Origin: Allobosea sp035944375
Lineage (GTDB): Bacteria; Pseudomonadota; Alphaproteobacteria; Rhizobiales; Beijerinckiaceae
Direction: 5' to 3' (one strand)
Assembly (NCBI RefSeq): GCF_035944375.1
Contig: NZ_DASZBE010000042.1
Length of the DNA: 64,000 bases
Shown: positions 59,827 through 64,000 of the stretch, in pieces
Position numbering within the stretch: the stretch's first letter is position 1
Layout: each line of letters begins with the position of its first letter
Notes under the pieces: generated by a model
Database searches by the model: none
What the model was told of the DNA's origin: nothing
The model's input: the letters and a program-made list of their open reading frames with translations, nothing else
Position numbers and translations under genes: made by a program

Positions 59827-59957
59827 GGAGAGGGGCAGGGGAGAGGGGTCGGCCGCTTGAAGGTGGGGTGAGACCTCACCGGCGCAGCGGTTGGGTTGGC
59901 GCTTTGCTGGTCAAGGGGCCGACCCCTCACCCTGCCCTCTCCCTACGGGAGAGGGTT
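59807..59957. repeat. Family C palindromic repeat pair
   Basis: CCCCTCTCCCGTAGGGAGAGG and CCCTCTCCCTACGGGAGAGGG arms with a conserved core (GAGACCTCACCGGCGCAGCGG). The left arm overlaps the end of the flavoprotein gene. The core matches that of 60611-60770. Confidence 0.8.
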
Positions 59958-59989
59958 CTGCGTTGAGGCTCCCGCGCCTCTGACGTCCT

Positions 59990-60029
59990 GAGATTCTCGG
60001 GTCTGCGTTTCGCTTCGTCCCAGGATGAC
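59990..60029. repeat. Family B half unit
   Basis: GAGATTCTCGGGTCTGCG with GTCCCAGGATGACG, a drifted family B unit next to the family C pair. Confidence 0.55.
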
Positions 60030-60038
60030 GGCTTGTCC

Positions 60039-60491
60039 CTACCGCCTCTCCGCCTTCGCGATGGCCGCGTCCAGATCCTGCCATTCGTGGCAGCGGCCGC
60101 AGAGGCTGGCGAGCTTTTCGAGATTGGCCTTGGCGCTCGCCATGTCGCCGGTCTCGATGAACCATTCGCCCTGGTATTCGAGCGCGGGCAGGAAGGTCGG
60201 GTCGCGCATCAGGGCGGCGTCGTAATACTGCTTCGAGAGCGGGTAGTTCTTCAGCTTGCGGTGCGAGAAGGCGAGCCAGTTCAGCAGCACCGGCGAGTGC
60301 GGCGAGCGCTTCAGCAGCACCTCCAGCTTCTCTATGGCGGGCGGGAAATTCTTCTCCTCGATCCAGCGCCGTGCCTGGCGGTACTCCGGGTCCTCGTCGA
60401 GCCAGGTCCAGTCCGGCCCGACGGCCTGCGCCCCGGCTGCGGCGAGCAGGGCTGCGGCTCCCGTGACGATTGCGATCAGGCGTCGGCGCAT
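60039..60491 (-). CDS. Exported tetratricopeptide-like protein
   Basis: A 150-residue protein with a signal peptide (residues 1-23, ending GAQA) and three helix-turn-helix repeats of TPR character (AIEKLEVLLKRSPHSPVLLN, YYDAALMRDPTFLPALEYQ, AKANLEKLASLCGRCHEW). It is likely periplasmic and a protein-binding adaptor. Two cysteines near the C-terminus (CGRC) form a CxxC that could be redox-active or bind a metal. The ATG at 60491 has a GGAA site upstream. Partner unknown. Confidence 0.82.
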   Translation of the reverse strand: MRRRLIAIVTGAAALLAAAGAQAVGPDWTWLDEDPEYRQARRWIEEKNFPPAIEKLEVLLKRSPHSPVLLNWLAFSHRKLKNYPLSKQYYDAALMRDPTFLPALEYQGEWFIETGDMASAKANLEKLASLCGRCHEWQDLDAAIAKAERR

Positions 60492-60884
60492 GGCGGTTCC
60501 TTCCCGGCCTGGTTGCGGCCGTTGTCCCCGGCCGCGAGGCCGATCATGTAGACATCGCATGACAAGTCCATTGCGAAGGGGCGTGCCGTCCCGGTGGTGA
60601 CACGAGGACAGCGCGGGAACCCTCTCCCGTAGGGAGAGGGTAGGGTGAGGGGGCGGCCGTTTGAAGGTGGCGTGAGACCTCACCGGCGCAGCGGTCAGGC
60701 TGGCGCCTCACTGGCCCAGGGGCCAGCACCTCACCCCTGCCCCTCTCCTTACAGGAGAGGGGTTCCCCGCGGTGCCCGCCACCCCTCGAACCAGGCGCCT
60801 CTCCTGCCAGCTCCTGTCACCAGTGCGCGCCGCCATGCGCCATGCCCTCTCGCGCGCGGCGGGGATGCGCCCCATATTGCCGGC
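60492..60884. other. Gap between the TPR-like and uvrB genes
   Basis: About 390 bases between divergent genes. It is dominated by the family C pair at 60611-60770. The remaining parts hold no recognised site. Confidence 0.45.
60611..60770. repeat. Family C palindromic repeat pair
   Basis: CCCTCTCCCGTAGGGAGAGGG and CCCCTCTCCTTACAGGAGAGG arms, with a core almost identical to that of 59807-59957, so the two are paralogous copies of one approximately 150-nt element. Confidence 0.8.
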
Positions 60885-63584
<2,700 letters not shown>

Positions 63585-63610
63585 CGCCCTCCACCTTCGG
63601 TGATCATACG

Positions 63611-63640
63611 CGGGGAACCCCTCACCTGTAAGGAGAGGGG
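63611..63640. repeat. Family C repeat fragment
   Basis: A single hairpin, CCCCTCACCTGTAAGGAGAGG, after uvrB. Confidence 0.6.
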
Positions 63641-63705
63641 TTTATTAGTCTCTAGATTCGCGCGGCAGGGTGCGTTTTGGGGGGTAATGGCGCGCTGTAC
63701 TATTG

Positions 63706-63862
63706 TTAGCTTGCGCCAGTCCTCCGATGCGCTGGCATGTCGGCAACGATTATTTGCTGCGTGGCATCGTCATATCCATAGTAGATGCGAAGGCATCTCG
63801 CTGGATCTCGTGTATTACCTCCGCTTTTGATATGCCAATCGGCAGAAATTTTTCGACCACTA
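63706..63862 (-). pseudogene. C-terminal remnant of an unknown protein, cut by an IS630-type element
   Basis: A - strand frame reading ADWHIKSGGNTRDPARCLRI and then YYGYDDATQQIIVADMPAHR before a TGA-type end at 63706. It looks like the last 50 residues of a small protein of a type common in proteobacteria (IYY/F-x-x-DD core), of unknown function. Its upstream part is replaced by the end of a transposase element at 63861. The identity is a guess from pattern alone. Confidence 0.4.
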
Positions 63863-64000
63863 GAGCGGAATCCTATCAGGTTGCGTCGTACCCTGCCGCG
63901 CTGAAGTAGTTTGCGCACTCGGCGGGCGGGAAGAGGTCGATGATGCGGCCGATGGTGTCCCAGAGGGCGCCGATGGTTCGCTCGGCGGCCCTTCTCAGCA
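63861..64000. mobile_element. IS630-family insertion sequence, right end (continues beyond the window)
   Basis: Begins at a TA dinucleotide followed by GAGCGGAATCC, which resembles the terminal inverted repeat of IS630-type elements in Hyphomicrobiales. The element holds the 3' end of a transposase gene on the - strand. Only about 140 nt are in the window. Confidence 0.65.
63876..63998 (-). CDS. IS630-family transposase, C-terminal fragment
   Basis: The last 40 codons of a transposase. The sequence RRAAERTIGALWDTIGRIID, then LFPPAECANYFSAAGYDAT and a stop, is the C-terminal tail typical of IS630-type DDE transposases. The catalytic part lies beyond the window, so activity cannot be judged. 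Confidence 0.8.
   Translation of the reverse strand: MRRAAERTIGALWDTIGRIIDLFPPAECANYFSAAGYDAT

Overview
The window is a GC-rich bacterial chromosome segment, tightly packed with genes on both strands. Several features point to an alphaproteobacterium of the order Hyphomicrobiales, most like Bosea or a near relative: the divergent argH/tlpA pair followed by lptM-lysA-TIGR02302, the PhaR/PhaA/PhaB polyhydroxybutyrate genes, a DUF29 protein, and a pstSCAB-phoU-phoB locus with a PHO box. The genus is inferred from gene content and was not tested by phylogeny. No rRNA or tRNA gene and no CRISPR array was seen.

Layout. 1-13.3 kb: DUF29 protein, monothiol glutaredoxin, class A beta-lactamase, an EamA exporter, a glutamine amidotransferase, a chemoreceptor, a DUF4139 protein, a tyrosine phosphatase, an M20 amidohydrolase, purA and a one-helix membrane protein. 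13.4-19.3 kb: a PIG-L deacetylase beside an AT-richer gap, polyprenyl synthase, mtgA, rpmF and an EAL phosphodiesterase. 19.3-22.4 kb: phaR divergent from phaA-DUF1737-phaB. 22.5-31.7 kb: two exporters and the argH-lptM-lysA-TIGR02302 series, with tlpA divergent. 31.8-38.7 kb: an exonuclease-CBS-DUF294 fusion, a NodU/CmcH-type carbamoyltransferase, and serC-serA behind a probable serC RNA leader.

38.8-42.3 kb is the clearest accessory island. It holds an AT-rich reverse transcriptase gene with no sign of a group II intron, overlapped by a short upstream frame, then duplicated palindromic repeats, a DUF559 endonuclease-like gene and about 1 kb of gene-free repeat DNA. The reverse transcriptase is the best candidate for an undescribed (possibly defence) system.

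42.4-50.4 kb looks like an L-fucose (or related deoxy-sugar) oxidation cluster: fucU, a lactonase-like amidohydrolase, an aldo/keto reductase, a DapA-type lyase, a GntR regulator, a TRAP transporter and a short-chain dehydrogenase. 50.5-58.4 kb is phosphate physiology: ppk2, phoR, PHO box, pstSCAB, phoU, phoB. 58.6-63.6 kb carries a TIGR03862 flavoprotein, a TPR-like protein and an extended uvrB. The window ends inside an IS630-type transposase that seems to have cut another gene.

Three families of interspersed palindromic repeats fill many intergenic gaps: (A) paired CCTCATCCTGAGGAG units, (B) paired GTCATtCCCGGG/CCCGAGCATGAC units, and (C) paired CCCTCTCC-type units. They often separate genes of one apparent operon.
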